This document shows positions 1-10,882 of a DNA stretch of 64,000 bases, piece after piece. Position 1 is the first letter of the stretch. Every line of letters begins with the position of its first letter. A program made the translations under genes and the position numbers. Origin of the DNA: Apostichopus japonicus (lineage: Eukaryota; Echinodermata; Holothuroidea; Aspidochirotida; Stichopodidae); NCBI RefSeq assembly GCF_037975245.1, contig NC_092577.1, positions 23,028,398 through 23,092,397 on the forward strand, read 5' to 3'. The notes under the pieces are model-generated. The model saw only the letters and a list, made by a program, of their open reading frames with translations, was not told the DNA's origin and did not search any database.

Positions 1-118
1 GTAAACGGCCATATCACGTTGACTATACCGGTTCTCGTCCGATCACCGAAGTCAAGCAACGTAGAGCGCAGTCAGTACTTGGATGGGTGACCGCCTGGGA
101 ATACTGGGTGCCGTAGGC

Positions 119-127
119 TTTTATTTT
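119..127 (+). terminator. Pol III T-run terminator, representative
   Basis: Directly after GGC(118) this copy has TTTT A TTTT, two T4 runs at gene positions 119-122 and 124-127. This is the majority arrangement. Copies followed by an L1 spacer often read GGCCTTCCTTTTCC, keeping only the distal T4, or GGCCTTTCTTTTTC, with a distal T5. The copies at 14700 and 19298 have a T8 run. The copies at 1179 and 2165 read GGCTTTTGTCTTCAC and keep only the proximal T4. All retain at least one usable T4. Confidence 0.8.
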
Positions 128-195
128 CCTCATTGATAACACTATGTTGCCACGACGATGAGAAATTGAAATGGCCTACATTGACCTCTTGTTAT
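120..195 (+). repeat. Short intergenic spacer (S type), representative
   Basis: About 77 nt separate GGC of one gene from GTCTAC of the next, giving the 195-bp unit. Order: T runs, (C/A)TAATTGATAACACTATG, TTGCCACGACGATGAGAAATTG, AAATGGCCTACATTGACC, TCTTGTTAT. Recurrent variants are TTTTCC versus TTTTCAC before AATTGATAAC, GAGAAA versus GAAAAA, AATTCAAATGG, CCTCCATTG or CCTTCATTG, GACCAGTTG or GACCTGTTG, and TTGATAAC versus TTGGTAAC (52.9-63.9 kb only). I see no ORF, Sm site or promoter for another small RNA in it. Confidence 0.85.
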
Positions 196-380
196 GTCTA
201 CGGCCATATCACGTTGACTATACCGGTTCTCGTCCGATCACCGAAGTCAAGCAACGAAGAGCGCAGTCAGTACTTGGATGGGTGACCGCCTGGGAATACT
301 GGATGCCGTAGGCTTTTATTTTCCTAATTGATAACACTATGTTGCCACGACGATGAAAAATTGAAATGGCCTACATTTAC

Positions 381-466
381 CTCGTCCGATCACCGAAGTC
401 AAGCAACGTAGAGCGCAGTCAGTACTTGGATGGGTGACCGCCTGGGAATACTGGGTGCCGTAGGCC
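381..466 (+). pseudogene. 5'-deleted 5S copy
   Basis: The gene begins at CTCGTCCGATC (gene position 34); the first 33 nt and the end of the spacer are missing. The joint reads CATTTACCTCGTCCGATC. Comparison with an intact unit (GACCTCTTGTT... and GGTTCTCGTCC) shows about 41 bp lost between two CTC triplets. The internal promoter region remains, but helix I cannot form. An L1 spacer follows. Confidence 0.9.
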
Positions 467-689
467 TTCCTTTTCCTATTTAGAACACTGTCTTGCCACA
501 AGGAAAGCGATTTGAAAATCGAATATATTAATAAATAACTCGATTGTTTTTATATATTAGAATTTAATACATATATATGTGAAATATAGATTAACGTAAT
601 ATATATTAAATACATTCATTATAATATATATATTAAATCCACTGATAATAACCTACCAAACAACTAGCCTACATTTCACCTCTTGTAAT

Positions 690-709
690 GTCTACGGCCA
701 CATCACGAT
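690..709 (+). pseudogene. 5S 5' stub (20 nt)
   Basis: Only gene positions 1-20 remain (GTCTACGGCCACATCACGAT). They join directly to TTCATAATTGATAACAC, an S spacer, so about 98 nt of gene and the terminator are gone. The joint CACGATTTCATAATTG may have used a short AT/TT match. The spacer beyond has ATCGCGTACATTG and a doubled GTCTTGCCACAA motif. There is no internal promoter, so it cannot be a gene. Confidence 0.88.
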
Positions 710-983
710 TTCATAATTGATAACACTATGTTGCCACGACAATGAGAAATTGAAATCGCGTACATTGTCTTGCCACAAAGGTGTCTTGCCACAAGGAAAG
801 CGATTTGAAAATCGAATATATTAATTAATAACTCGTTTGTTTTTATATATTATAATTTTCTACATATATATGTAAAATATAGATTAACATAATATATATT
901 AAATCCACGCATGTATAATATATATATTAAGTGCACTCATCATAACCTACCAAACAAGTAGCCTACATTTCACCTCGTAGAAT

Positions 984-1102
984 GTCTACGGCCACATCAC
1001 GATGACTATATCGGTTCTCGTCCGATCAGGTAAGTCAAGCAACGTAGAGCGCAGTCAGTACTAAGGTGGGTGACCGCCTGGGAATACTGGGTGCCGTAGG
1101 CT
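984..1102 (+). rRNA. 5S variant with CAGGTAAGT and CTAAGG
   Basis: Example of the most divergent full-length class. Gene positions 46-48 are GGT instead of CCG, so 44-52 read CAGGTAAGT. Positions 80-84 read AAGGT instead of TGGAT, inside the C box. It also has ACATCACGATGAC in the 5' third. Helix I ends are intact. The CTAAGG change occurs in 14 copies, all left of 31 kb (984, 1970, 2712, 10150, 10883, 15235, 15965, 17436, 18166, 19833, 20573, 22767, 23497, 30544). Whether it is expressed is unknown; the internal promoter is altered at two places. Confidence 0.85.
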
Positions 1103-1363
1103 TTTATTTTCCTAATTGATAACACTATGTTGCCACGACGATGAAAAATTGAAATGGCCTACATTGACCTCTTGTTATGTCTACGGCCATATTACGTTGA
1201 CTATACCGGTTCTCGTCCGATCACCGAAGTCAAGCAACGTAGAGCGCAGTCAGTACTTGGATGGGTGACCGCCTGGGAATACTGGGTGCCGTAGGCTTTT
1301 GTCTTCACAATTGATAACACTATGTTGCCACGACGATGAGAAATTGAAATGGCCTACATTTAC

Positions 1364-1449
1364 CTCGTCCGATCACCGAAGTCAAGCAACGTAGAGCGCA
1401 GTCAGTACTTGGATGGGTGACCGCCTGGGAATACTGGGTGCCGTAGGCC
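1364..1449 (+). pseudogene. 5'-deleted 5S copy
   Basis: It has the same joint as the copy at 381 and lies 983 bp after it, so it was copied with the higher-order unit. An L1 spacer and a stub follow, as in the first unit. Confidence 0.9.
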
Positions 1450-1672
1450 TTCCTTTTCCTATTTAGAACACTGTCTTGCCACAAGGAAAGCGATTTGAAA
1501 ATCGAATATATTAATAAATAACTCGATTGTTTTTATATATTAGAATGTAATACATATATATGTGAAATATAGATTAACATAATATATATTAAACACATTC
1601 ATTATAATATATATATTAAATCCACTGATAATAACCTACCAAACAACTAGCCTACATTTCACCTCTTGTAAT

Positions 1673-1692
1673 GTCTACGGCCACATCACGAT
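1673..1692 (+). pseudogene. 5S 5' stub (20 nt)
   Basis: It has the same joint as at 690. The following spacer has AAAGAAGGTGTC where the 690 unit has AAAGGTGTC, a 3-nt difference. Confidence 0.88.
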
Positions 1693-2903
1693 TTCATAAT
1701 TGATAACACTATGTTGCCACGACGATGAGAAATTGAAATCGCGTACATTGTCTTGCCACAAAGAAGGTGTCTTGCCACAAGGAAAGCGATTTGAAAATCG
1801 AATATATTAATAAATAACTCGTTTGTTTTTATATATTATAATTTTCTACATATATATGTAAAATATAGATTAACATAATATATATTAAATCCACGCATGT
1901 ATAATATATATATTAAGTGCACTCATCATAACCTACCAAACAAGTAGCCTACATTTCACCTCGTAGAATGTCTACGGCCACATCACGATGACTATATCGG
2001 TTCTCGTCCGATCAGGTAAGTCAAGCAACGTAGAGCGCAGTCAGTACTAAGGTGGGTGACCGCCTGGGAATACTGGGTGCCGTAGGCTTTTATTTTCCTA
2101 ATTGATAACACTATGTTGCCACGACGATGAAAAATTGAAATGGCCTACATTGACCTCTTGTTATGTCTACGGCCATATTACGTTGACTATACCGGTTCTC
2201 GTCCGATCACCGAAGTCAAGCAACGTAGAGCGCAGTCAGTACTTGGATGGGTGACCGCCTGGGAATACTGGGTGCCGTAGGCTTTTGTCTTCACAATTGA
2301 TAACACTATGTTGCCACGACGATGAGAAATTGAAATGGCCTCCATTGACCTGTTGTTATGTCTACGGCCATATCACGTTGACTATACCGGTTCTCGTCCG
2401 ATCACCGAAGTCAAGCAACGTAGAGCGCAGTCAGTACTTGGATGGGTGACCGCCTGGGAACACTGGGTGCCGTAGGCTTTAATTTTCCTAATTGATAACA
2501 CTATGTTGCCACGACGATGAGAAATTGAAATGGCCTACATTGTCTTGCCACAAGGAAAGCGATTTGAAAATCGAATATATTAATAAATAACTACTATATG
2601 TAAAATATAGGTTAACATAATATATATTAAATCCATTCATGTATAATATATACATTAAATCCACTCATCATAACCTACCAAACAACTAGCCTGCATTTCA
2701 CCTCTTGTAATGTCTACGGCCACATCACGTTCAATATAGCGGTTCTCGTCCGATCAGGTAAGTCAAGCAACGTAGAGCGCAGTCAGTACTAAGGTGGGTG
2801 ACCGCCTGGGAATACTGGGTGCCGTAGGCTTTTATTTTCACAATTGATAACACTATGTTGCCACGACGATGAGAAAGTGAAATGGCCTACATTGACCTCT
2901 TAT

Positions 2904-3022
2904 GTAAACGGCCATATCACGTTGACTATACCGGTTCTCGTCCGATCACCGAAGTCAAGCAACGTAGAGCGCAGTCAGTACTTGGATGGGTGACCGCCTG
3001 GGAATACTGGGTGCCGTAGGCT
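2904..3022 (+). rRNA. 5S variant with GTAAAC 5' end
   Basis: Positions 3-4 are AA instead of CT, breaking two helix I pairs (C3-G116, U4-A115), while the 3' strand keeps CCGTAGGC. The upstream spacer lacks three bases (CTCTTATG instead of CTCTTGTTATG), so spacing is 192 bp. I count 22 such copies: 1, 2904, 4571, 6238, 7905, 9229, 13224, 13763, 15622, 17823, 20220, 23154, 25991, 29421, 52569, 54509, 55474, 57414, 58379, 61085, 62050, 63405. The last eight also carry C60G. No compensating 3' change was seen, so these may make less stable RNA. Confidence 0.85.
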
Positions 3023-6000
3023 TTTATTTTCCTCATTGATAACACTATGTTGCCACGACGATGAGAAATTGAAATGGCCTACATTGACCTCTTGTTATGT
3101 CTACGGCCATATCACGTTGACTATACCGGTTCTCGTCCGATCACCGAAGTCAAGCAACGAAGAGCGCAGTCAGTACTTGGATGGGTGTCCGTCTGGGAAT
3201 ACTGGATGCCGTAGGCTTTTATTTTCCTAATTGATAACACTATGTTGCGACGACGATGAAAAATTGAAATGGCCTACATTGACCTCTTGTTATGTCTACG
3301 GCCATATCACGTTGACTATACCGGTTCTCGTCCGATCACCGAAGTCAAGCATCGAAGAGCGCAGTCAGTACTTGGATGGGTGACCGCCTGGGAATACTGG
3401 GTGCCGTAGGCTTTTATTTTCCTAATTGATAACACTATGTTGCCACGACGATGAAAAATTGAAATGGCCTACATTGACCTCTTGTTATGTCTACGGCCAT
3501 ATCACGTTGACTATTCCGGTTCTCGTCCGATCACCGAAGTCAAGCAACGTAGAGCGCAGTCAGTACTTGGATGGGTGACCGCCTGGGAATACTGGGTGCC
3601 GTAGGCTTTTATTTTCCTAATTGATAACACTATGTTGCCACGACGATGAAAAATTGAAATGGCCCACATTGACCTCTTGTTATGTCTACGGCCATATCAC
3701 GTTGACTATTCCGGTTCTCGTCCGATCACCGAAGTCAAGCAACGTAGAGCGCAGTCAGTACTTGGATGAGTGACCGTCTGGGAATACTGGGTGCCGTAGG
3801 CTTTTATTTTCCTAATTGATAACACTATGTTGCCACGACGATGAGAAATTGAAATGGCCTACATTGTCTTGCCACAAGGAAAGCGATTTGAAAATCGAAT
3901 ATATTAATAAATAAGTACTATATGTAAAATATAGGTTAACATAATATATATTAAATCCATTCATGTATAATATATATATTAAATCCACTCATCATACCCT
4001 ACCAAACAACTAGCCTACATTTCACCTCTTAGAATGTCTACGGCCACATCACGATGACTATACTGGTTCTCGTCCGATCACCGAAGTCAAGCAACGTAGA
4101 GCGCAGTCAGTACTTGGATGGGTGACCGCCTGGGAATACTGGGTGCCGTAGGCCTTCCTTTTCCTAATTAGAACACTGTCTTGCCACAAGGAAAGCGATT
4201 TGAAAATCGAATATATTAATAAATAACTCGTTTGTTTTTATATATTATAATTTTCTAAATATAAATGTAAAATATAGATTAACATAATATATATTAAATC
4301 CATGCATGTATAATATATATATTAAGTGCACTCATCATAACCTACCAAACAAGTAGCCTACGTTTCACCTCTTAGAATGTCTACGGCCACATCACGATGA
4401 CTATACCGGTTCTCGTCCGATCACCGAAGTCAAGCAACGTAGAGCGCACTCAGTACTTGGATGGGTGACCGCCTGGGAATACTGGGTGCCGTAGGCTTTT
4501 ATTTTCCTCATTTATAACACTATGTTGCCACGACGATGAGAAAGTGAAATGGCCTACATTGACCTCTTATGTAAACGGCCATATCACGTTGACTATACCG
4601 GTTCTCGTCCGATCACCGAAGTCAAGCAACGTAGAGCGCAGTCAGTACTTGGATGGGTGACCGCCTGGGAATACTGGGTGCCGTAGGCTTTTATTTTCCT
4701 CATTGATAACACTATGTTGCCACGACGATGAGAAATTGAAATGGCCTACATTGACCTCTTGTTATGTCTACGGCCATATCACGTTGACTATACCGGTTCT
4801 CGTCCGATCACCGAAGTCAAGCAACGAAGAGCGCAGTCAGTACTTGGATGGGTGACCGCCTGGGAATACTGGATGCCGTAGGCTTTTATTTTCCTAATTG
4901 ATAACACTACGTTGCCACGACGATGAAAAATTGAAATGGCCTACATTGACCTCTTGTTATGTCTACGGCCATATCACGTTGACTATACCGGTTCTCGTCC
5001 GATCACCGAAGTCAAGCATCGAAGAGCGCAGTCAGTACTTGGATGGGTGACCGCCTGGGAATACTGGGTGCCGTAGGCTTTTATTTTCCTAATTGATAAC
5101 ACTATGTTGCCACGACGATGAAAAATTGAAATGGCCTACATTGACCTCTTGTTATGTCTACGGCCATATCACGTTGACTATTCCGGTTCTCGTCCGATCA
5201 CCGAAGTCAAGCAACGTAGAGCGCAGTCAGTACTTGGATGGGTGACCGCCTGGGAATACTGGGTGCCGTAGGCTTTTATTTTCCTAATTGATAACACTAT
5301 GTTGCCACGACGATGAAAAATTGAAATGGCCCACATTGACCTCTTGTTATGTCTACGGCCATATCACGTTGACTATTCCGGTTCTCGTCCGATCACCGAA
5401 GTCAAGCAACGTAGAGCGCAGTCAGTACTTGGATGAGTGACCGTCTGGGAATACTGGGTGCCGTAGGCTTTTATTTTCCTAATTGATAACACTATGTTGC
5501 CACGACGATGAGAAATTGAAATGGCCTACATTGTCTTGCCACAAGGAAAGCGATTTGAAAATCGAATATATTAATAAATAAGTACTATATGTAAAATATA
5601 GGTTAACATAATATATATTAAATCCATTCATGTATAATATATATATTAAATCCACTCATCATACCCTACCAAACAACTAGCCTACATTTCACCTCTTAGA
5701 ATGTCTACGGCCACATCACGATGACTATACTGGTTCTCGTCCGATCACCGAAGTCAAGCAACGTAGAGCGCAGTCAGTACTTGGATGAGTGACCGCCTGG
5801 GAATACTGGGTGCCGTAGGCCTTCCTTTTCCTAATTAGAACACTGTCTTGCCACAAGGAAAGCGATTTGAAAATCGAATATATTAATAAATAACTCGTTT
5901 GTTTTTATATATTATAATTTTCTAAATATAAATGTAAAATATAGATTAACATAATATATATTAAATCCATGCATGTATAATATATATATTAAGTGCACTC

Positions 6001-8684
6001 ATCATAACCTACCAAACAAGTAGCCTACGTTTCACCTCTTAGAATGTCTACGGCCACATCACGATGACTATACCGGTTCTCGTCCGATCACCGAAGTCAA
6101 GCAACGTAGAGCGCACTCAGTACTTGGATGGGTGACCGCCTGGGAATACTGGGTGCCGTAGGCTTTTATTTTCCTCATTGATAACACTATGTTGCCACGA
6201 CGATGAGAAAGTGAAATGGCCTACATTGACCTCTTATGTAAACGGCCATATCACGTTGACTATACCGGTTCTCGTCCGATCACCGAAGTCAAGCAACGTA
6301 GAGCGCAGTCAGTACTTGGATGGGTGACCGCCTGGGAATACTGGGTGCCGTAGGCTTTTATTTTCCTCATTGATAACACTATGTTGCCACGACGATGAGA
6401 AATTGAAATGGCCTACATTGACCTCTTGTTATGTCTACGGCCATATCACGTTGACTATACCGGTTCTCGTCCGATCACCGAAGTCAAGCAACGAAGAGCG
6501 CAGTCAGTACTTGGATGGGTGACCGCCTGGGAATACTGGATGCCGTAGGCTTTTATTTTCCTAATTGATAACACTACGTTGCCACGACGATGAAAAATTG
6601 AAATGGCCTACATTGACCTCTTGTTATGTCTACGGCCATATCACGTTGACTATACCGGTTCTCGTCCGATCACCGAAGTCAAGCATCGAAGAGCGCAGTC
6701 AGTACTTGGATGGGTGACCGCCTGGGAATACTGGGTGCCGTAGGCTTTTATTTTCCTAATTGATAACACTATGTTGCCACGACGATGAAAAATTGAAATG
6801 GCCTACATTGACCTCTTGTTATGTCTACGGCCATATCACGTTGACTATTCCGGTTCTCGTCCGATCACCGAAGTCAAGCAACGTAGAGCGCAGTCAGTAC
6901 TTGGATGGGTGACCGCCTGGGAATACTGGGTGCCGTAGGCTTTTATTTTCCTAATTGATAACACTATATTGCCACGACGATGAAAAATTGAAATGGCCCA
7001 CATTGACCTCTTGTTATGTCTACGGCCATATCACGTTGACTATTCCGGTTCTCGTCCGATCACCGAAGTCAAGCAACGTAGAGCGCAGTCAGTACTTGGA
7101 TGAGTGACCGTCTGGGAATACTGGGTGCCGTAGGCTTTTATTTTCCTAATTGATAACACTATGTTGCCACGACGATGAGAAATTGAAATGGCCTACATTG
7201 TCTTGCCACAAGGAAAGCGATTTGAAAATCGAATATATTAATAAATAAGTACTATATGTAAAATATAGGTTAACATAATATATATTAAATCCATTCATGT
7301 ATAATATATATATTAAATCCACTCATCATACCCTACCAAACAACTAGCCTACATTTCACCTCTTAGAATGTCTACGGCCACATCACGATGACTATACTGG
7401 TTCTCGTCCGATCACCGAAGTCAAGCAACGTAGAGCGCAGTCAGTACTTGGATGAGTGACCGCCTGGGAATACTGGGTGCCGTAGGCCTTCCTTTTCCTA
7501 ATTAGAACACTGTCTTGCCACAAGGAAAGCGATTTGAAAATCGAATATATTAATAAATAACTCGTTTGTTTTTATATATTATAATTTTCTAAATATAAAT
7601 GTAAAATATAGATTAACATAATATATATTAAATCCATGCATGTATAATATATATATTAAGTGCACTCATCATAACCTACCAAACAAGTAGCCTACGTTTC
7701 ACCTCTTAGAATGTCTACGGCCACATCACGATGACTATACCGGTTCTCGTCCGATCACCGAAGTCAAGCAACGTAGAGCGCACTCAGTACTTGGATGGGT
7801 GACCGCCTGGGAATACTGGGTGCCGTAGGCTTTTATTTTCCTCATTGATAACACTATGTTGCCACGACGATGAGAAAGTGAAATGGCCTACATTGACCTC
7901 TTATGTAAACGGCCATATCACGTTGACTATACCGGTTCTCGTCCGATCACCGAAGTCAAGCAACGTAGAGCGCAGTCAGTACTTGGATGGGTGTCCGTCT
8001 GGGAATACTGGGTGCCGTAGGCTTTTATTTTCCTCATTGATAACACTATGTTGCCACGACGATGAGAAATTGAAATGGCCTACATTGACCTCTTGTTATG
8101 TCTACGGCCATATCACGTTGACTATACCGGTTCTCGTCCGATCACCGAAGTCAAGCAACGAAGAGCGCAGTCAGTACTTGGATGGGTGACCGCCTGGGAA
8201 TACTGGATGCCGTAGGCTTTTATTTTCCTAATTGATAACACTACGTTGCCACGACGATGAGAAATTGAAATGGCCTACATTGACCTCTTGTTATGTCTAC
8301 GGCCATATCACGTTGACTATACCGGTTCTCGTCCGATCACCGAAGTCAAGCATCGAAGAGCGCAGTCAGTACTTGGATGGGTGACCGCCTGGGAATACTG
8401 GGTGCCGTAGGCTTTTATTTTCCTAATTGATAACACTATGTTGCCACGACGATGAAAAATTGAAATGGCCTACATTGACCTCTTGTTATGTCTACGGCCA
8501 TATCACGTTGACTATTCCGGTTCTCGTCCGATCACCGAAGTCAAGCAACGTAGAGCGCAGTCAGTACTTGGATGGGTGACCGCCTGGGAATACTGGGTGC
8601 CGTAGGCTTTTATTTTCCTAATTGATAACACTATGTTGCCACGACGATGAAAAATTGAAATGGCCCACATTGACCTCTTGTTAT

Positions 8685-8803
8685 TTTTACGGCCATATCA
8701 CGTTGACTATTCCGGTTCTCGTCCGATCACCGAAGTCAAGCAACGTAGAGCGCAGTCAGTACTTGGATGAGTGACCGTCTGGGAATACTGGGTGCCGTAG
8801 GCT
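8685..8803 (+). rRNA. 5S variant with TTTTAC 5' end
   Basis: It corresponds to the fifth member of the 1667-bp unit (3684, 5351, 7018), but its start reads TTTTACGGCC, creating a T5 run (TATTTTTACGG) across the usual +1. It also has A27T, G86A and C94T like its sisters. The 5' change is private to this copy and weakens helix I at two pairs. Confidence 0.75.
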
Positions 8804-9806
8804 TTTATTTTCCTAATTGATAACACTATGTTGCCACGACGATGAGAAATTGAAATGGCCTACATTGTCTTGCCACAAGGAAAGCGATTTGAAAATCGAA
8901 TATATTAATAAATAACTACTATATGTAAAATATAGGTTAACATAATATATATTAAATCCATTCATGTATAATATATATATTAAATCCACTCATCATACCC
9001 TACCAAACAACTAGCCTACATTTCACCTCTTAGAATGTCTACGGCCATATCACGATGACTATACCGGTTCTCGTCCGATCACCGAAGTCAAGCAACGTAG
9101 AGCGCAGTCAGTACTTGGATGGGTGACCGCCTGGGAATACTGGGTGCCGTAGGCTTTTATTTTCCTCATTGATAACACTATGTTGCCACGACGATGAGAA
9201 ATTGAAATGGCCTACATTGACCTCTTATGTAAACGGCCATATCACGTTGACTATACCGGTTCTCGTCCGATCACCGAAGTCAAGCAACGTAGAGCGCAGT
9301 CAGTACTTGGATGGGTGACCGCCTGGGAATACTGGGTGCCGTAGGCTTTTATTTTCCTCATTGATAACACTATGTTGCCACGACGATGAGAAATTGAAAT
9401 GGCCTACATTGTCTTGCCACAAGGAAAGCGATTTGAAAATCGAATATATTAATAAATAACTACTTTGTTTTTATGTATTAGAATTTTCTACATATATATG
9501 TAAAATATAGATTAACTTAATATATATTAAATACATTCATGTATAATATATACATTAAATCCACTCATCATAACCTACCAAACAACTAGCCTGCATTTCA
9601 CCTCTTGTAATGTCTACGGCCACATCACGTTCAATATACCGGTTCTCGTCCGATCAGGTAAGTCAAGCAACGTAGAGCGCAGTCAGTACTTGGATGGGTG
9701 ACCGCCTGGGAATAATGGGTGCAGTAGGCTTTTATTTTCCTAATTGATAACACTATGTTGCCACGACGATGAGAAATTGAAATGGCCTACATTGACCTCT
9801 TGTTAT

Positions 9807-9925
9807 GTCTACGGCCATATCACGTTGACTATACCGGTTCTCGTCCGATCACCGAAGTCAAGCAACGTAGAGCGCAGTCAGTACTTGGATGGGTGACCGC
9901 CTGGGAATACTGGGTGCCGTAGGCT
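9807..9925 (+). rRNA. 5S rRNA, reference (consensus-type) copy
   Basis: This copy matches the majority sequence and serves as the numbering reference. 5S rRNA is the small structural RNA of the large ribosomal subunit; it binds uL18 (RPL5) and uL5 (RPL11) before assembly. Visible support: 5' GTCTACGG (1-8) pairs with 3' CCGTAGGC (111-118) to form helix I; the conserved block GTTCTCGTCCGATCACCGAAG lies at 31-51; the box C region TGGATGGGTGACCGCCTG lies near 80-97. Length is 118 nt to GGC plus one or two U, which fits the usual ~120 nt. It differs from many animal 5S genes in reading AGTCAAGC rather than AGTTAAGC at the A box. Upstream is an S spacer; downstream is an L1 spacer starting CTTTAATTTTTC. 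Confidence 0.96.
9856..9903 (+). promoter_or_regulatory. Internal Pol III type 1 promoter (A box, IE, C box) in the reference 5S copy
   Basis: Given for one copy; every full-length gene has the equivalent region. By homology with characterised animal 5S genes, the A box is at about gene positions 50-64 (starting AGTCAAGCAACG), the intermediate element at about 67-72, and the C box at about 80-97, where TFIIIA binds. Several recurrent variants fall here: A59T/T62A, C60G, T80A+G81A+A83G, G86A, G87A and C94T. Copies with several of these may bind TFIIIA less well, which is inference. No conserved TATA box was seen in the 30 nt upstream, where genes share CCTACATTGACCTCTTGTTAT or its L counterpart CCTACATTTCACCTCTTGTAAT. 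Confidence 0.75.
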
Positions 9926-10658
9926 TTAATTTTTCTAATTAGAACACTGTCTTGCCACAAGGAAAGCGATTTGAAAATCGAATATATTAATAAATAACTC
10001 GATTGTTTTTATATATTAGAATTTAATACATATATATGTGAAATATAGATTAACAAAATATATATTAAATACATTCATGTATAATATATACATTAAGTCC
10101 ACTCATCATAACCTACCAAACAACTAGCCTGCATTTCACCTCTTGTAATGTCTACGGCCACATCACGTTCAATATACCGGTTCTCGTCCGATCAGGTAAG
10201 TCAAGCAACGTAGAGCGCAGTCAGTACTAAGGTGGGTGACCGCCTGGGAATACTGGGTGCCGTAGGCTTTTATTTTCAAAATTGATAACACTATGTTGCC
10301 ACGACGATGAGAAATTGAAATGGCCTCCATTGACCTCTTGTTATGTCTACGGCCATATCACGTTGACTACACCGGTTCTCGTCCGATCACCGAAGTCAAG
10401 CAACGTAGAGCGCAGTCAGTACTTGGATGGGTGACCGCGTGGGAATACTGGGTGCAGTAGGCTTTTATTTTCCTAATTGATAACACTATGTTGCCACGAC
10501 GATGAGAAATTGAAATGGCCTACATTGACCTCTTGTTATGTCTACGGCCATATCACGTTGACTATACCGGTTCTCGTCCGATCACCGAAGTCAAGCAACG
10601 TAGAGCGCAGTCAGTACTTGGATGGGTGACCGCCTGGGAATACTGGGTGCCGTAGGCC

Positions 10659-10882
10659 TTCCTTTTCCTAATTAGAACACTGTCTTGCCACAAGGAAAGC
10701 GATTTGAAAATCGAATATATTAATAAATAACTCGATTGTTTTTATATATTAGAATTTAATACATATATATGTGAAATATAGATTAACTTAATATATATTA
10801 AATACATTCATGTATAATATATACATTAAATCCACTCATCATAACCTACCAAACAACTAGCCTGCATTTCACCTCTTGTAAT
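10659..10882 (+). repeat. Long AT-rich spacer, L1 type, representative
   Basis: This spacer gives ~343-bp start-to-start spacing. Its left end (CTAATTAGAACACTGTCTTGCCACAAGG...GATTTGAAAATCG) aligns with the left half of S, and its right end (AGCCTGCATTTCACCTCTTGTAAT) aligns with the end of S, so L looks like S with a ~150-bp AT-rich core between. The core contains the inverted repeat CGATTT-GA-AAATCG, the palindrome ACATATATATGT, several AATATATATT and TTAATATATATTAA tracts, and the GC-richer box CATAACCTACCAAACAA. No tRNA, snRNA or spliced-leader hallmarks were seen. Confidence 0.85.

Larger units (their letters stand above)
1..2903 (+). rRNA. 5S block A: ~985-bp higher-order units with damaged copies
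   Basis: Full-length copies start at 1, 196, 984, 1179, 1970, 2165, 2360 and 2712. Copies lacking the 5' end start at 381 and 1364; stubs start at 690 and 1673. The set 381-690-984-1179 recurs at 1364-1673-1970-2165, shifted 983-986 bp. The 3-nt difference is AAGGTGTC versus AAGAAGGTGTC in the stub spacer. Copies 984, 1970 and 2712 carry CAGGTAAGT at 44-52 together with CTAAGGTGGG at 78-87; copies 1179 and 2165 share ATATTACG. The copy at 1 begins GTAAAC. Copy 196 has T62A and G108A. Confidence 0.93.
2904..9036 (+). repeat. 1667-bp higher-order repeat, three full units plus a partial fourth
   Basis: Unit starts are 2904, 4571, 6238 and 7905, all exactly 1667 bp apart, as are the internal gene starts (3684/5351/7018/8685 and 4036/5703/7370/9037). 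Few substitutions separate units: CACTACG versus CACTATG, GAGTGACC spreading to the sixth member in units two and three, and TTTTAC in unit four. Such spacing points to recent amplification. Confidence 0.9.
2904..9228 (+). rRNA. 5S block B: 1667-bp higher-order repeat, seven genes per unit
   Basis: Starts: 2904, 3099, 3294, 3489, 3684, 4036, 4379 | 4571, 4766, 4961, 5156, 5351, 5703, 6046 | 6238, 6433, 6628, 6823, 7018, 7370, 7713 | 7905, 8100, 8295, 8490, 8685, 9037. Each member has its own signature: first GTAAAC; second T62A and G108A; third A59T+T62A; fourth A27T; fifth A27T, G86A, C94T; sixth CTGG at 28-31 (C29T); seventh G71C. Long spacers follow members five and six. The fourth unit ends differently: 9037 lacks the sixth-member signature and is followed by an S spacer. 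Copy 8685 begins TTTTAC instead of GTCTAC. Copies 3099 and 7905 read GGGTGTCCGTC (A90T, C94T). Confidence 0.94.

Noticed and set aside
7845-8189. A 114-codon + strand open frame, and a similar 64-codon frame at 3036-3230
   Set aside because: Both translate the 5S gene and short spacer. They stay open only because substitutions such as GGGTGTCCGTC (A90T) remove stops normally present; the same frame is closed in nearly all other units. There is no independent coding signal.
10700-10860. AT-rich core as a MITE
   Set aside because: I could not find convincing terminal inverted repeats or a target duplication at its edges; the inverted repeats seen (CGATTT/AAATCG, ACATATATATGT) are internal and expected in such AT-rich DNA. 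It is left as an unclassified spacer core.
10659-10882. Spliced-leader RNA gene in the long spacer, as found in 5S arrays of some animals
   Set aside because: I looked for a short leader followed by a GT donor, stem-loops and an Sm-like site (RATTTTTGR) and saw none. The donor-like sequence is inside variant 5S genes, not in the spacer.
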